Notes: generated by a model not told the origin, from the letters alone. DNA of 27,981 nucleotides from Bacteroidales bacterium UBA1769 (GCA_002314725.1 DCGV01000047.1:1-27981), one strand, 5' to 3'. Counted from the stretch's first letter, positions 16,926 to 25,475 are shown. Numbers and translations are program-made.

Positions 16926-17345
16926 TTACAATCTCAATACAGCGAGTCGCTTGACACTTTCGAAAATAAGAGGGAAGAAGTAATACATATCCTGATTGTG
17001 GATGATCTCAAAAGCTTTGAAATCAAAGATATTATTGATCAGGATAGAAGATAAATCTGGAATATAGTTGTGAAGTGCATCGTTGCCGCCACCATTGTCA
17101 GCTTCGGAGATGGAGTAGATGGTGGTATGGCAACATCCTCCCTCATGATGACAAGCCCCGTCATGGTGACAATTCTCATCGTGATGCTCGTGGTGAGGAT
17201 GAGCACATTCATGGCCAAGAAGTGAAACGAACTCTTTTGTCCCTTCTGCGCTACATTCATGAACGCCTAAGCCGATATATGAAACCATATAAACGGTTAG
17301 AAGCAAGATAGTTGGGATAATATGTCTCTTTTCTTTTCTTGACAT
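16926..17345 (-). CDS. His/Cys-rich exported protein, putative metal binder
   Basis: The 139-residue product begins with a hydrophobic signal or anchor (IIPTILLLTVYMVSYIGLGV). A dense metal-ligand cluster at residues 45-73 contains 11 His and 5 Cys (for example CAHPHHEHHDENCHH and GGCCH), with HEC at 29-31 just before it. The remainder (75-139) is not metal-rich. It resembles small secreted Cys/His proteins found beside TonB receptor/HMA pairs in Bacteroidota, but I cannot assign a named family with certainty. It leads the cassette; a 63-bp gap with nothing recognisable separates it from the receptor. A role in binding or delivering metal at the cell surface or in the periplasm is inferred. 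Confidence 0.8.
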   Translation of the reverse strand: MSRKEKRHIIPTILLLTVYMVSYIGLGVHECSAEGTKEFVSLLGHECAHPHHEHHDENCHHDGACHHEGGCCHTTIYSISEADNGGGNDALHNYIPDLSSILINNIFDFKAFEIIHNQDMYYFFPLIFESVKRLAVLRL

Positions 17346-17358
17346 GGATTAACAGTGG

Positions 17359-17366
17359 CAAAAATA
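17359..17366 (-). promoter_or_regulatory. Possible -7 element for the metal cassette
   Basis: On the minus strand TATTTTTG fits TAnnTTTG just upstream of the His/Cys-rich gene. It would give a very short leader, and no -33 match is seen at 19-21 nt. Confidence 0.35.
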
Positions 17367-17378
17367 AAAAAAATAATG

Positions 17379-17386
17379 TATATTTG
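17379..17386 (+). promoter_or_regulatory. Possible -7 element for sppA
   Basis: TATATTTG fits TAnnTTTG and lies 28 nt before the sppA ATG, a sensible distance. The -33 region 20 nt upstream reads GTGG, a partial match only. Confidence 0.45.
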
Positions 17387-17414
17387 TATGATATAGATTA
17401 AAATAGAGATAATA

Positions 17415-19175
17415 ATGGTAAAATTTTGGAAAATCTTTTTTGCATCACTGTTGGGGTGTATTGTGGCATTCGTTGTATTATCAATTCTTGGTATCAGTAT
17501 TCTTGGTTCAATTGCCTCTTTGTCAACACAATCCGAACCAACAATTCCATCAAGTACTATTTTGAAGATTGATTTCAATTCTCCTATAGGTGAACAATCA
17601 AAAGAGTCATTTGACATTGACATTACTTCTGGCTCTTTCAATACAAATACATCTCTGTCAGTTCTCTCTTTTGCAAAAGCTATCGATGCCGCTGCGAACG
17701 ATCCTGCCATCAAATTCATCTACATGACTCCGGAGTCATTGAATATGGGTATTGCTCAGGCTGAAGAGGTACGCCAAGCATTAAGCCGTTTCCGCCAGAG
17801 TGGCAAAGCAATTGTCTCTTACTCGAAGCAGTTGGGCAATGGCAATTATTATGTTGCTTCAGTTGCAGACAAGGTTATCTTGAATGCCTCTGCTGATGTA
17901 ATGATCTTTGGTCTAAGTACACAGATATATTTTGTAAAGGATTTGCTGGACAAGGTCGGTGTTGATATGCAACTTATCAGGCATGGCAAATATAAATCAG
18001 CTGCTGAACAATATATCCAAAACGATATCAGCGAAGCAAATAGGGAACAGAATAAGGTTATGCTCTCTACAATATGGGACAGTTGGTGTGATGAGATTGC
18101 TGCTTCCAGGGATTTCTCTGCAGAGGAGTTCAATCAGTGGGTTGACGATTTGGAGCTTGTAGGTGCTGAATCTGCCTTGGAAAAGGGCCTGGTTGATGAA
18201 TTGTGGTATCAGGACCAGGTTGATGAGTATCTATGTGATCTCTTTGATGTTGATAAGGTTAAGGATCTTAAATTTACATCAATCCAGGATTATGCAAAAG
18301 CTAAAGTGAAAATCAATCATCGCGCAAAGGATAAGATTGCTATTCTTTATGCAGACGGCGAAATAGTTATGGGCAAGAGTGATGAGGGGATAGCAGCTGA
18401 CACATACGTAAATATGATTCGTGATATCCGTCAGGATTCAACCATCAAGGCTGTATTGATGCGTGTCAATTCTCCAGGTGGAAGCGCCCAGGCTGCTGAA
18501 ATGATCAGACGTGAGCTCACTCTTTTGAATAAAGAGAAACCTGTAATTGTAAGTTATGGAGGATATGCAGCATCCGGTGGCTATTGGATCAGTGCAGGAT
18601 GTGACAAGATCTTCTCAGACAAGACTACTTTGACTGGTTCGATTGGTGTATTCGGTCTGGTTCCTAATGTAGGTAAATTGGCTAAGAAATTGGGTGTTAA
18701 TCCTGTATCTATTTCTACCAATAAACATGGCGATTTCGGTAACGGGATGCGAGCTTTCGATGATGCTGAGACTGAATTCATGCAAAAACAGATTGAACAA
18801 GTTTATACTGATTTCGTTTTCATTGTCTCTGAAGGCCGTAACTTGGAACCTTCATATGTTGACGAGATTGGACAGGGCAGAGTTTGGGCTGGTAATGATG
18901 CACTTGCCAATGGACTTGTCGATGAGATAGGCTCTCTTGTGGATGCTTTGAACTACACAGAGGCAATGAGTGGTTTGTCATCATACAAACTGGTTGAGTA
19001 CCCTGCTGTAAAGAGCAATTTGGATAAGATTTTGAGTACATTGGAAAGTGCCAAAGTTTCACTTGAAGCAGCTTCTGATCCACTCTCCGTAGTTGAAGCC
19101 GCATACTCGGAGTTCAAAAATACAACATCAATACAGGTGATGTCACGCTTACCTTACGTGCTTGATATAAGATAA
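17415..19175 (+). CDS. sppA: Signal peptide peptidase SppA, 67K type
   Basis: SppA is a membrane-bound serine/lysine protease that degrades cleaved signal peptides. The 586-residue product has one N-terminal membrane helix (residues 7-35) and the two tandem ClpP-like domains of the long type. The predicted catalytic lysine is K194 in KYKSAAEQ of the first domain and the nucleophile is S357 in VNSPGGSAQAA of the second, with SYGGYAASGGYWIS after it. Length is close to the usual long form (about 590-620). Its upstream neighbour is divergent. A 72-bp gap with a weak terminator separates it from the next plus-strand gene. Confidence 0.96.
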   Translation: MVKFWKIFFASLLGCIVAFVVLSILGISILGSIASLSTQSEPTIPSSTILKIDFNSPIGEQSKESFDIDITSGSFNTNTSLSVLSFAKAIDAAANDPAIKFIYMTPESLNMGIAQAEEVRQALSRFRQSGKAIVSYSKQLGNGNYYVASVADKVILNASADVMIFGLSTQIYFVKDLLDKVGVDMQLIRHGKYKSAAEQYIQNDISEANREQNKVMLSTIWDSWCDEIAASRDFSAEEFNQWVDDLELVGAESALEKGLVDELWYQDQVDEYLCDLFDVDKVKDLKFTSIQDYAKAKVKINHRAKDKIAILYADGEIVMGKSDEGIAADTYVNMIRDIRQDSTIKAVLMRVNSPGGSAQAAEMIRRELTLLNKEKPVIVSYGGYAASGGYWISAGCDKIFSDKTTLTGSIGVFGLVPNVGKLAKKLGVNPVSISTNKHGDFGNGMRAFDDAETEFMQKQIEQVYTDFVFIVSEGRNLEPSYVDEIGQGRVWAGNDALANGLVDEIGSLVDALNYTEAMSGLSSYKLVEYPAVKSNLDKILSTLESAKVSLEAASDPLSVVEAAYSEFKNTTSIQVMSRLPYVLDIR

Positions 19176-19201
19176 CGGCTGTTTATTATTAAAATTCTAA
19201 T

Positions 19202-19236
19202 ACGGCATAGTGTTAGAGGGTATTCCGTGTTTTTTA
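19202..19236 (+). terminator. Weak possible terminator after sppA
   Basis: ACGGCATA (19202-19209) pairs with TATTCCGT (19221-19228) with one mismatch around an 11-nt loop, and a run of Ts follows. The stem is short, so this may be only a partial terminator or chance. Confidence 0.3.
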
Positions 19237-19247
19237 ATTTTAAAGAA

Positions 19248-20312
19248 ATGAAGAGATTTTTATTTTTAATGGCTTTTGCCTCTTTTGTACTTGCATCTTG
19301 TAATGAACTTGGTCCAGAACCTTATGGTGCTGTGTATTATAATAAAAGTGATGTTCCATGGGATGGACAATATCAAGTTGAAGTCTATATTGAGGCTAAT
19401 TGCAACTGGCAGTTAACTGTTCCGGATGATGTTGATTTGGTAATAGAACCATTGTCTGGTGTTGGAGACGGATCAGTGGCTGTGACAGTCCCTGCAAACA
19501 CAACTAATGAAGAACTTGCTCTGCCGTTTGGTATTAAGATGTACAATGATGATGGTCAATATGTGGAGTTTACAGCACAAATGTATATTCCGAAGCCATC
19601 GCTTACAATAGGAGAATTGGAGTACGGAGTAGTTTATCTTGAAGATGGTCATTTTTGGATGTCTGAACCACTGGCTTATATCCCATTGGGATACTCCGCT
19701 TCTTCAGATCCGACAACCGGCTCAATATTGTACCCATATAGTGTAAAGGGTGGTACATTCTCCTTGATAAAAGATGTAGAAGAGATAAAAGCAAATGGTT
19801 ATCTATATAAGCCTGAGGCTTTTCTCAATATGTATGTTACCGCAGAAAATTGTCTTAAATTGGAAAAATATCAAGGTATTTGCCCTGATGGTTGGCATAT
19901 TCCTTCATGGTCTGATTGGTATGGTTTGATGGGCTCCTCTTGTAATCTGGCCGATGGATCAAAGGTCGTAGATAACAATAAAGCCATTTTCTGGAATTCA
20001 GATCTTGGATACGCTTCTGTTTTGAAAGCAAATGAAAAGGGTTTCAACAGTGTTCTTTCTGGTAGCGTTTTGGGTAATGAATATCAGAAAGATGCGGTGA
20101 ACGCATCGACATCAGATGAATTGGATTTCATTGGAAAACCAGCAACTACATATTTCGCTTGTTCTACCGGTATTCTTTCAGAAGATGGGGAACCTCAATT
20201 GTTTATGCCGATGGCAACCTTCTCTGATAATTATTTAAAAGGTCGTCTTTCCATCGGAAAAGCGAATTGTGACGGATCTGCAGTACAAGTACGTTGCGTA
20301 AAGAATGAATAA
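19248..20312 (+). CDS. Lipoprotein with BACON-like and FISUMP (Fibrobacter paralogous) domains
   Basis: From the ATG at 19248 the product is 354 residues with a lipoprotein signal (MKRFLFLMAFASFVLASC). An in-frame GTG at 19227 would put seven residues before the signal and is less likely. Residues 40-120 look like a BACON-type Ig domain (NCNWQLTVPDDVDLVIEPL, then GSVAVTVPANTT). The C-terminal half carries the FISUMP signature GICPDGWHIPSWSDWYGLMG and ends in VQVRCVKNE, as members typically do. Such proteins are surface-exposed in Bacteroidota and their ligands are mostly unknown. The stop overlaps the next gene's start region. Confidence 0.85.
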   Translation: MKRFLFLMAFASFVLASCNELGPEPYGAVYYNKSDVPWDGQYQVEVYIEANCNWQLTVPDDVDLVIEPLSGVGDGSVAVTVPANTTNEELALPFGIKMYNDDGQYVEFTAQMYIPKPSLTIGELEYGVVYLEDGHFWMSEPLAYIPLGYSASSDPTTGSILYPYSVKGGTFSLIKDVEEIKANGYLYKPEAFLNMYVTAENCLKLEKYQGICPDGWHIPSWSDWYGLMGSSCNLADGSKVVDNNKAIFWNSDLGYASVLKANEKGFNSVLSGSVLGNEYQKDAVNASTSDELDFIGKPATTYFACSTGILSEDGEPQLFMPMATFSDNYLKGRLSIGKANCDGSAVQVRCVKNE

Positions 20313-21192
20313 TATGTCAAGAATACCTGAATCGGAGTTTATTATCAACACGGATGGAACAGCGTTCCATCTTCACATGAAGCCGGAGAATCTGGCGGAT
20401 ATCGTGGTACTTGTCGGTGACCAAGGACGCGTTGATTTCTTTAAGGATTATCTTCAGGATATTGAATCTGAGGGTACAAGTAGAGAATTTCACCATCTTA
20501 CAGGTTACTATAACGGCAAGCGTGTTACAGCTCTTTCTACAGGTATTGGAACAGACAATATTGATATAGCTATTACTGAAGTGGACGCTTTGGCCAATCT
20601 CGATTTTAAAACAAGAGAGGTTAAAACCAACCATAGAAAATTAACTTTATTGAGAATTGGCACATGTGGCGCTATTCGCCCAGAAATTCCTCTTGGTGGA
20701 TATGTTTTCTCAGAGATGTCACTCGGTTTTGACGGTTTGGCAAATTGGTATAGTGGATGTGAGTCTATTTTGGACAGTGAGATAGAAAAAGCTTTTGTGA
20801 AATATATGAATTGGAATGAACGCTTGGCAACTCCATATTTCATTAAATCTTCACAGAGTTTGATTGATAAATTCAAGGGTGATGCTTTCTGTGGTATAAC
20901 CATGTCGGCCCCCGGTTTTTATGGACCTCAAGGGAGAGCGGTTCGTTTGAATCCAATCTATCCCGATTTAATTGACAGGTTGGAAGGCTTTTGTTTTGAG
21001 GGACACCATATCACCAATATTGAGATGGAGAGCTCTGCTCTTGCCTGCCTTGGCCAGATGCTTGGTCATGAGGCTGCGACTATATGCCTTGTTGCCGCAA
21101 ATAGACATCGGAAAGAGAGCATGCCGGATTACAAGCCTCTTATGCATGGTTTGATAGAGATGGCCCTGAATAAACTGACAACAGATAATTAA
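20305..21192 (+). CDS. Nucleoside phosphorylase (PNP/UDP phosphorylase family)
   Basis: The enzyme family cleaves nucleosides with phosphate to give the free base and (deoxy)ribose-1-phosphate. The 295-residue product shows HLHMKPENLADIVVLVGD near the N terminus. STGIGTDNIDI, LLRIGTCGAI and the substrate-binding NIEMESSALACLGQML follow, all uridine-phosphorylase-like. The phosphate loop reads GDQGRV rather than the usual GDPGRV (Gln40). Whether uridine or a purine nucleoside is preferred cannot be told. The first ATG overlaps the preceding gene by 8 bp; an ATG at 20314 would avoid that. The following gene starts on the base after this stop. Confidence 0.92.
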   Translation: MNNMSRIPESEFIINTDGTAFHLHMKPENLADIVVLVGDQGRVDFFKDYLQDIESEGTSREFHHLTGYYNGKRVTALSTGIGTDNIDIAITEVDALANLDFKTREVKTNHRKLTLLRIGTCGAIRPEIPLGGYVFSEMSLGFDGLANWYSGCESILDSEIEKAFVKYMNWNERLATPYFIKSSQSLIDKFKGDAFCGITMSAPGFYGPQGRAVRLNPIYPDLIDRLEGFCFEGHHITNIEMESSALACLGQMLGHEAATICLVAANRHRKESMPDYKPLMHGLIEMALNKLTTDN

Positions 21193-22095
21193 TTGGACAC
21201 TGAACTTAAATATCTTGTAAATCTCTTTGAAGATAGGGATGAGGTTGTCACAGAGGCTGTTAATAAACGGATTCTGGACAAGGGTCCTGATGTGCTAGGT
21301 TCTATAAAATATCTTGCTAGACAGTCAGAAGATATCTCGAAGCGAAATGTTATATACAGCCGTTTGGAGTTTTTCCGTGCTGTTTTCAGATTGTCCGATA
21401 TAGAGCTTTTTTCACATGATGAACAGGATCGCTGCACAAATCTGTTTGAAGGTTTTGCTTTGATTGCTGCCCTTTTGGACTCCAATTTCAGCTCTCGAAA
21501 ATTTGAATATACTTTCAATCAAATGTTGAGTACATTCTATTTTGACTTTGACAGTCAGAGTAGAATGAAGAAAAAGACCGCGATTGAGAATATTGAGATA
21601 TTCAACTATCTATTTTTTGATATCAATAAGATGTCTATTTGCGACGCTCTGATGAGTGACGAAAAGAGTGGGTTGCTGAATTATGTTATTTCAGATTCCA
21701 GACGCAGAGGGAATCCTATTGCAGTTGCCACTGTCTATCTTATACTTGCCAATGAATTGGGACTGAATTTTAAGTTAATGTGTTTCCCTGGTGGATTTGT
21801 CCCTGCATACATTGAAGATGGCAATATTCTATTCTATGTAAATATCTTTAATGACGGCACAATCTTCTTTGAAAGTCAACTGCTCAATATTCTTGAACAA
21901 CAAGGAGTGGAGATAAGGGATAGAAGCGATTTCAAACTTTGTGAATTGGATGCACTCTATACAATTTACCTTGAATCAATGTTATATATATACTCTAACA
22001 TGAATGTATCATCGAAATCATTGATGATAGAGAGAGCTTTGAACTGTTTTGGAAGTGAGAGGTATTTGACAATTGATATGGATGAAGATGAATAA
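21193..22095 (+). CDS. Transglutaminase-like / SirB1-type family protein
   Basis: The 300-residue product starts with TTG immediately after the upstream stop codon. No ATG is available until well inside the family-like N-terminal helices (DTELKYLVNLFEDRDEVV), so a TTG start is the best reading. The SirB1/transglutaminase-core-2 signature is RRGNPIAVATVYLILANELG, followed by KLMCFPGGFVPAYI. Family members usually have PGHF at the latter site; here the His is Gly, and no clear catalytic Cys is visible, so enzymatic activity is doubtful. It is probably translated through coupling with the nucleoside phosphorylase. The function of the family is not settled. Confidence 0.8.
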   Translation: MDTELKYLVNLFEDRDEVVTEAVNKRILDKGPDVLGSIKYLARQSEDISKRNVIYSRLEFFRAVFRLSDIELFSHDEQDRCTNLFEGFALIAALLDSNFSSRKFEYTFNQMLSTFYFDFDSQSRMKKKTAIENIEIFNYLFFDINKMSICDALMSDEKSGLLNYVISDSRRRGNPIAVATVYLILANELGLNFKLMCFPGGFVPAYIEDGNILFYVNIFNDGTIFFESQLLNILEQQGVEIRDRSDFKLCELDALYTIYLESMLYIYSNMNVSSKSLMIERALNCFGSERYLTIDMDEDE

Positions 22096-22137
22096 CCACT
22101 AATTTAAATATTTTAACCTAATCAATCACTTTCAATT

Positions 22138-23646
22138 ATGAAAAGAACTCTACTATTGATGGCAGGATTATTGGCAATTGTTTGCTCTTGTAATAATGAT
22201 CCTATGGTTGTTAAGACAACAACCGGCCGTGTTCAGGGTGTTGAAGAAGATGGTACTATCGCCTTCAAGGGAATCCCTTATGCTAAAGTTGAGCGTTTTA
22301 TGCCTCCACAACCTGTTGAACCATGGGATACTACTATGGTTTGTGATACTTATGGCCCTTATGCAATGCAGGCCAATATGGGTACCTTCGTGACAGAAAA
22401 AGATATGTCTGAAGAGAATACATGTTCTATCAATGTTTGGACAAAAGACACAAAGACCAAAGATAAAAAGCCAGTTATGTTCTGGGTTCATGGTGGTGGT
22501 TATGCTACAGGTTCTTCATCTTGGAATCCAGGAATGGGCCTTGCTCAGAAGGACGTTGTATTTGTAAGTATCAATCACCGTTTGAATATTCTTGGTTATC
22601 TTGATCTTTCTTCATTTGGAGAGAAATATAAATATTCAGGAAACGTTGGTGAGATGGATATCGTAGCTGCTCTTAAGTGGGTTAAGGCCAACATCTCAAA
22701 ATTCGGCGGCGATCCTAACAATGTAACAATTATGGGTCACTCTGGTGGTGGCGGAAAAGTTGGTTCTGTTATGTGTATGCCATCTGCAAAAGGTTTGTTC
22801 CACAAAGCTATTATATTCAGCGGTGTTATCGTCGGTCAAAATACAACTGAGAATACAAGCAAACTTGGTGAAGCTGTTGTTGCTCAACTTGGTATCGCTC
22901 CTGAGGATATTGATAAGATTCAAACTGTTCCATATGCTGATCTTGTTGCAGCAGGTAACGTAGCTACCAGAGAACTTCGTGGTATTGCTCGTGGATTCGC
23001 TCCAACTATGGATGGCGACGTTATGGTTGATCAACCTTTCAACCCTACATTCTCAGATTTCTCAATGAATATCCCTATGATTATCGGTTCAACTCTAAAT
23101 GAGATGGGTGCAAACTACTACGGAAAAGGCACTACAATGGAAGAGGCTATCGAAATCTTGAAACCTACATACGGTGATGATACAGAGGCATTCATTGCAG
23201 CATTCCAAGAGGCATGGCCTGAACTTACAGTTGAAGATATGTTGTCAATAGACAAAACATTCAGATACAATAGTGTAAAGGTTTGCAAAGCATTTGCAGC
23301 AGAAACTACAGCTCCTATCTATAACTATATCTTCACTTGGAAATCTCCAACCAACAACTACTCTGCTCACGGTGATGAACTTCCATTCTTCTTTAATACT
23401 ATTGAAATGGAGAAGAGAAAAGTTCCTGAGGCAACTCCAGAGTGCAAGGCATTGGAAGATGCTATGAGTGATGCTTGGGTAGCATTTGCATATACAGGCA
23501 ATCCTAATTGCGACAAGATCCCAACATGGCACTCATTCCAAGAGGCTAACGAACCTACAATGTTGTTCAACTATACAATTGAAGAGCGTGAAGCATTCGA
23601 TGCTAAACTACAAGCTTTGATTGAGAAGTATATTGTTGCAAGATAA
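22138..23646 (+). CDS. Type-B carboxylesterase, predicted lipoprotein
   Basis: The 502-residue product is an alpha/beta-hydrolase of the carboxylesterase/cholinesterase family. It has a lipoprotein-like signal (AGLLAIVCSC, Cys18). GRVQGVEEDGTIAFKGIPYA opens the mature domain and WVHGGGY forms the oxyanion hole (117-122). The nucleophile is S202 in GHSGGG, the acid E322 in GSTLNEMG, and the His H411 in SAHGDELPFFF. All triad members are present, so it is probably an active esterase facing the periplasm or surface. The substrate is unknown; plausible targets are acetylated or feruloylated plant glycans, but no glycan-use genes are nearby. It is 42 bp after the SirB1-like gene and is followed by a strong terminator. 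Confidence 0.93.
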   Translation: MKRTLLLMAGLLAIVCSCNNDPMVVKTTTGRVQGVEEDGTIAFKGIPYAKVERFMPPQPVEPWDTTMVCDTYGPYAMQANMGTFVTEKDMSEENTCSINVWTKDTKTKDKKPVMFWVHGGGYATGSSSWNPGMGLAQKDVVFVSINHRLNILGYLDLSSFGEKYKYSGNVGEMDIVAALKWVKANISKFGGDPNNVTIMGHSGGGGKVGSVMCMPSAKGLFHKAIIFSGVIVGQNTTENTSKLGEAVVAQLGIAPEDIDKIQTVPYADLVAAGNVATRELRGIARGFAPTMDGDVMVDQPFNPTFSDFSMNIPMIIGSTLNEMGANYYGKGTTMEEAIEILKPTYGDDTEAFIAAFQEAWPELTVEDMLSIDKTFRYNSVKVCKAFAAETTAPIYNYIFTWKSPTNNYSAHGDELPFFFNTIEMEKRKVPEATPECKALEDAMSDAWVAFAYTGNPNCDKIPTWHSFQEANEPTMLFNYTIEEREAFDAKLQALIEKYIVAR

Positions 23647-23664
23647 TCGCAATTGATATTAGAC

Positions 23665-23697
23665 AAAATGGGCTGACATGCGTCAGCCCATTTTTTT
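23665..23697. terminator. Strong bidirectional intrinsic terminator
   Basis: AAAATGGGCTGAC pairs perfectly with GTCAGCCCATTTT around the tetraloop ATGC, and seven Ts follow on the plus strand. On the minus strand the stem is followed by a short T-run, so it can also end transcripts of the convergent lipoprotein gene. Confidence 0.9.
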
Positions 23698-23713
23698 ATT
23701 CTATATTGAATTA

Positions 23714-24514
23714 TTATTTGAGAAGTTCTTGCCGTTCCTCTATGAAGTAATTCTTGTGTTCCTGATAGAAAGCCTTAGTAGATTCTATTGTTTCAAAGCA
23801 TTGTTTATATGATTCATATTCGTCAGTATAGATTGCATAAAGGTCTGCAATTTGGCTGTCATATTCTGAAAGGATAGACAATGCTTCATAAAGAGACTTC
23901 CATTCTGTACGCCATGCATAGAATTTCTCCTCATCAATTTCTCTAAAGAATAATTCTGTATTATTTGCAAGTAAATAGTCAAATTCACAAAGTATCGCAT
24001 CTTGGAATAGCCAGAAGTCGTTTAGTTTGCCATTCTCTCTGCAATAATCATACTCTCGCTTAATTTTATCAATTAGTGGTTCATCTCCATTAAAAGTATC
24101 CTCGTTTACATTATAATCTATATCAACAGCAAGTTTTAAGATAACCTCCTTAACTTCATCAGTTGGCATATCGTAAATTTCTCTTACAGCCTTCTCCAAG
24201 ACATATATTGCCAAAGCTTTGATTTTTTGAGACTTCGTAACAAAAGTATCTGCGAGAGATGGATCTAATAGGTAGTCAATTTTGACCTTCTTCTCTACTT
24301 CTGAAGGTTGTAATTCTGGGATAATAATAAAGTTTTGAGAAGCCTGCTGGAAGGTCTCTGCCTTAGCGTCCAGTTGGAGCAAGATAGAATCTGCTAACGC
24401 AATAACTTGATCCTGAATCTCTTCTGGAACTTGAACAAATGATTTAGTGTTTTTGCATGAACTGATTAAGAATATGCATGCTACAGACAAGATAATGGTT
24501 ATATGTCGTTTCAT
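23714..24514 (-). CDS. Lipoprotein of unknown function, copy A of a paralogous pair
   Basis: The 266-residue product has a lipoprotein signal (IFLISSC, Cys20). It is mostly alpha-helical in appearance, with many Glu/Lys and coiled-coil-like stretches. Residues 78-132 are about 65% identical (36 of 55 by eye) to residues 79-133 of the lipoprotein at 26232-27050. The core is DYLLD..LADTFVT..QKI.AL.IY.LE..VR..YDMPT.E. Outside this block the two diverge but keep matching ends. I do not recognise the family. It is a single gene facing the convergent carboxylesterase, with its own -7 element. Confidence 0.85.
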   Translation of the reverse strand: MKRHITIILSVACIFLISSCKNTKSFVQVPEEIQDQVIALADSILLQLDAKAETFQQASQNFIIIPELQPSEVEKKVKIDYLLDPSLADTFVTKSQKIKALAIYVLEKAVREIYDMPTDEVKEVILKLAVDIDYNVNEDTFNGDEPLIDKIKREYDYCRENGKLNDFWLFQDAILCEFDYLLANNTELFFREIDEEKFYAWRTEWKSLYEALSILSEYDSQIADLYAIYTDEYESYKQCFETIESTKAFYQEHKNYFIEERQELLK

Positions 24515-24533
24515 AGTGATTGAATATTTGCCG

Positions 24534-24541
24534 CAAAGATA
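24534..24541 (-). promoter_or_regulatory. -7 element for lipoprotein copy A
   Basis: On the minus strand TATCTTTG, the same octamer as in the rimP and lpxD promoters, lies 19 nt upstream of the ATG. The -33 match at 19-21 nt is poor. The rest of the 119-bp gap to the hydrolase gene shows only AT-rich sequence, with a loose TATCAGTTTG that might serve the plus strand. Confidence 0.45.
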
Positions 24542-24633
24542 ATTAATTATTATTTCGTTACACTACTGCCGGAGTATGCTTTTTTATCATATTGAAAAAA
24601 CAATTAACTTTATCAGTTTGAATTAACAATAAT

Positions 24634-25446
24634 ATGAAAATAACTGTTCTAATAGACAATATCGGGAAAGGTGAATTGAAAGGGGAGTGGGGGCTCTCTC
24701 TTTTAATAGAATTTAATGATAAAAGATTTCTTCTGGATGTTGGCGCATCGGATACTTTTATCACCAATGCACAACACCTGGGATTAGATATTTCATCTAT
24801 AGATTTCGCAGTTTTATCGCATGCGCATTATGATCATACAGGAGGACTGGCAACTTTTCTTGAAATCAATAAAACCGCTTTAGTTTATTTGAGTGCAAAT
24901 GCAAGGGAGAACTGCTATGCTGGATTAAGTTTCTTAAGTAAGTATATAGGTATGCCACAAGGTGTTATTAATCAATACCGAACTAGAGTTGTTAGAGTTG
25001 ATGGAGTAGTTGAGATAACTGATAATGTATTTCTTGTCTCTCATTCTACAGAATCTCTTTCGAAGATAGGAAGAAGGAACCATCTATATGTCAGAAAGGG
25101 TTTACGTTATATTCCTGATGATTTCTCCCACGAACATACATTAGTGTTCAAAACACAAGATGGCCTCGTGCTAATGAATAGTTGTTCACATTCAGGACCG
25201 GATGTTGTTGTAAATGAGGTATTGAAAGTATTTCCAGGAGAACGAATCAAGGCGTATGTTGGGGGACTGCATCTTTTCAGATTGAATGATAAAGAGGTGA
25301 GGAGTGTTTCTGAACGTCTATCTGCATGCAATGTCGAAATGATTTACACTGGTCACTGTACGGGACAGAACGCTTTTGATATCCTGAAAGAAGACTTCAA
25401 GGAGAAGATTCATCAATTCAACTGTGGTATGCAAATCACAATGTAA
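24634..25446 (+). CDS. Metallo-beta-lactamase-fold hydrolase
   Basis: The 270-residue product has the metal-binding motif HAHYDH (H63, H65, D67, H68). Further ligands are likely H186 in NSCSHSG and H241 in YTGHCTG, with GGLHLF at 210-215. This layout matches the subgroup related to dihydropterin-ribofuranosylaminobenzene-phosphate synthase, whose bacterial members are mostly uncharacterised cytosolic hydrolases. There is no signal peptide. It is a single plus-strand gene between the two paralogous minus-strand lipoproteins. Its stop codon lies within the left arm of a long hairpin. Confidence 0.92.
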   Translation: MKITVLIDNIGKGELKGEWGLSLLIEFNDKRFLLDVGASDTFITNAQHLGLDISSIDFAVLSHAHYDHTGGLATFLEINKTALVYLSANARENCYAGLSFLSKYIGMPQGVINQYRTRVVRVDGVVEITDNVFLVSHSTESLSKIGRRNHLYVRKGLRYIPDDFSHEHTLVFKTQDGLVLMNSCSHSGPDVVVNEVLKVFPGERIKAYVGGLHLFRLNDKEVRSVSERLSACNVEMIYTGHCTGQNAFDILKEDFKEKIHQFNCGMQITM

Positions 25447-25470
25447 TTTGGGTAAAAATTACATTGTGAT
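25435..25470. terminator. 15-bp perfect hairpin overlapping the hydrolase stop
   Basis: ATCACAATGTAATTT (25435-25449) and its exact complement (25456-25470) flank the loop GGGTAA. The left arm contains the last codons and stop of the hydrolase gene. The stem ends 5 bp before the convergent outer-membrane gene stop. It is AT-rich with only a short T-run (GGCTTTT), so it is probably a shared, not very strong, bidirectional terminator. Confidence 0.6.
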
Positions 25471-25475
25471 GGCTT

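Noticed and set aside
16869..17054. Small plus-strand open frame between the TonB receptor and its upstream gene
   Set aside because: It overlaps the His/Cys-rich gene in antisense and has no recognisable features.
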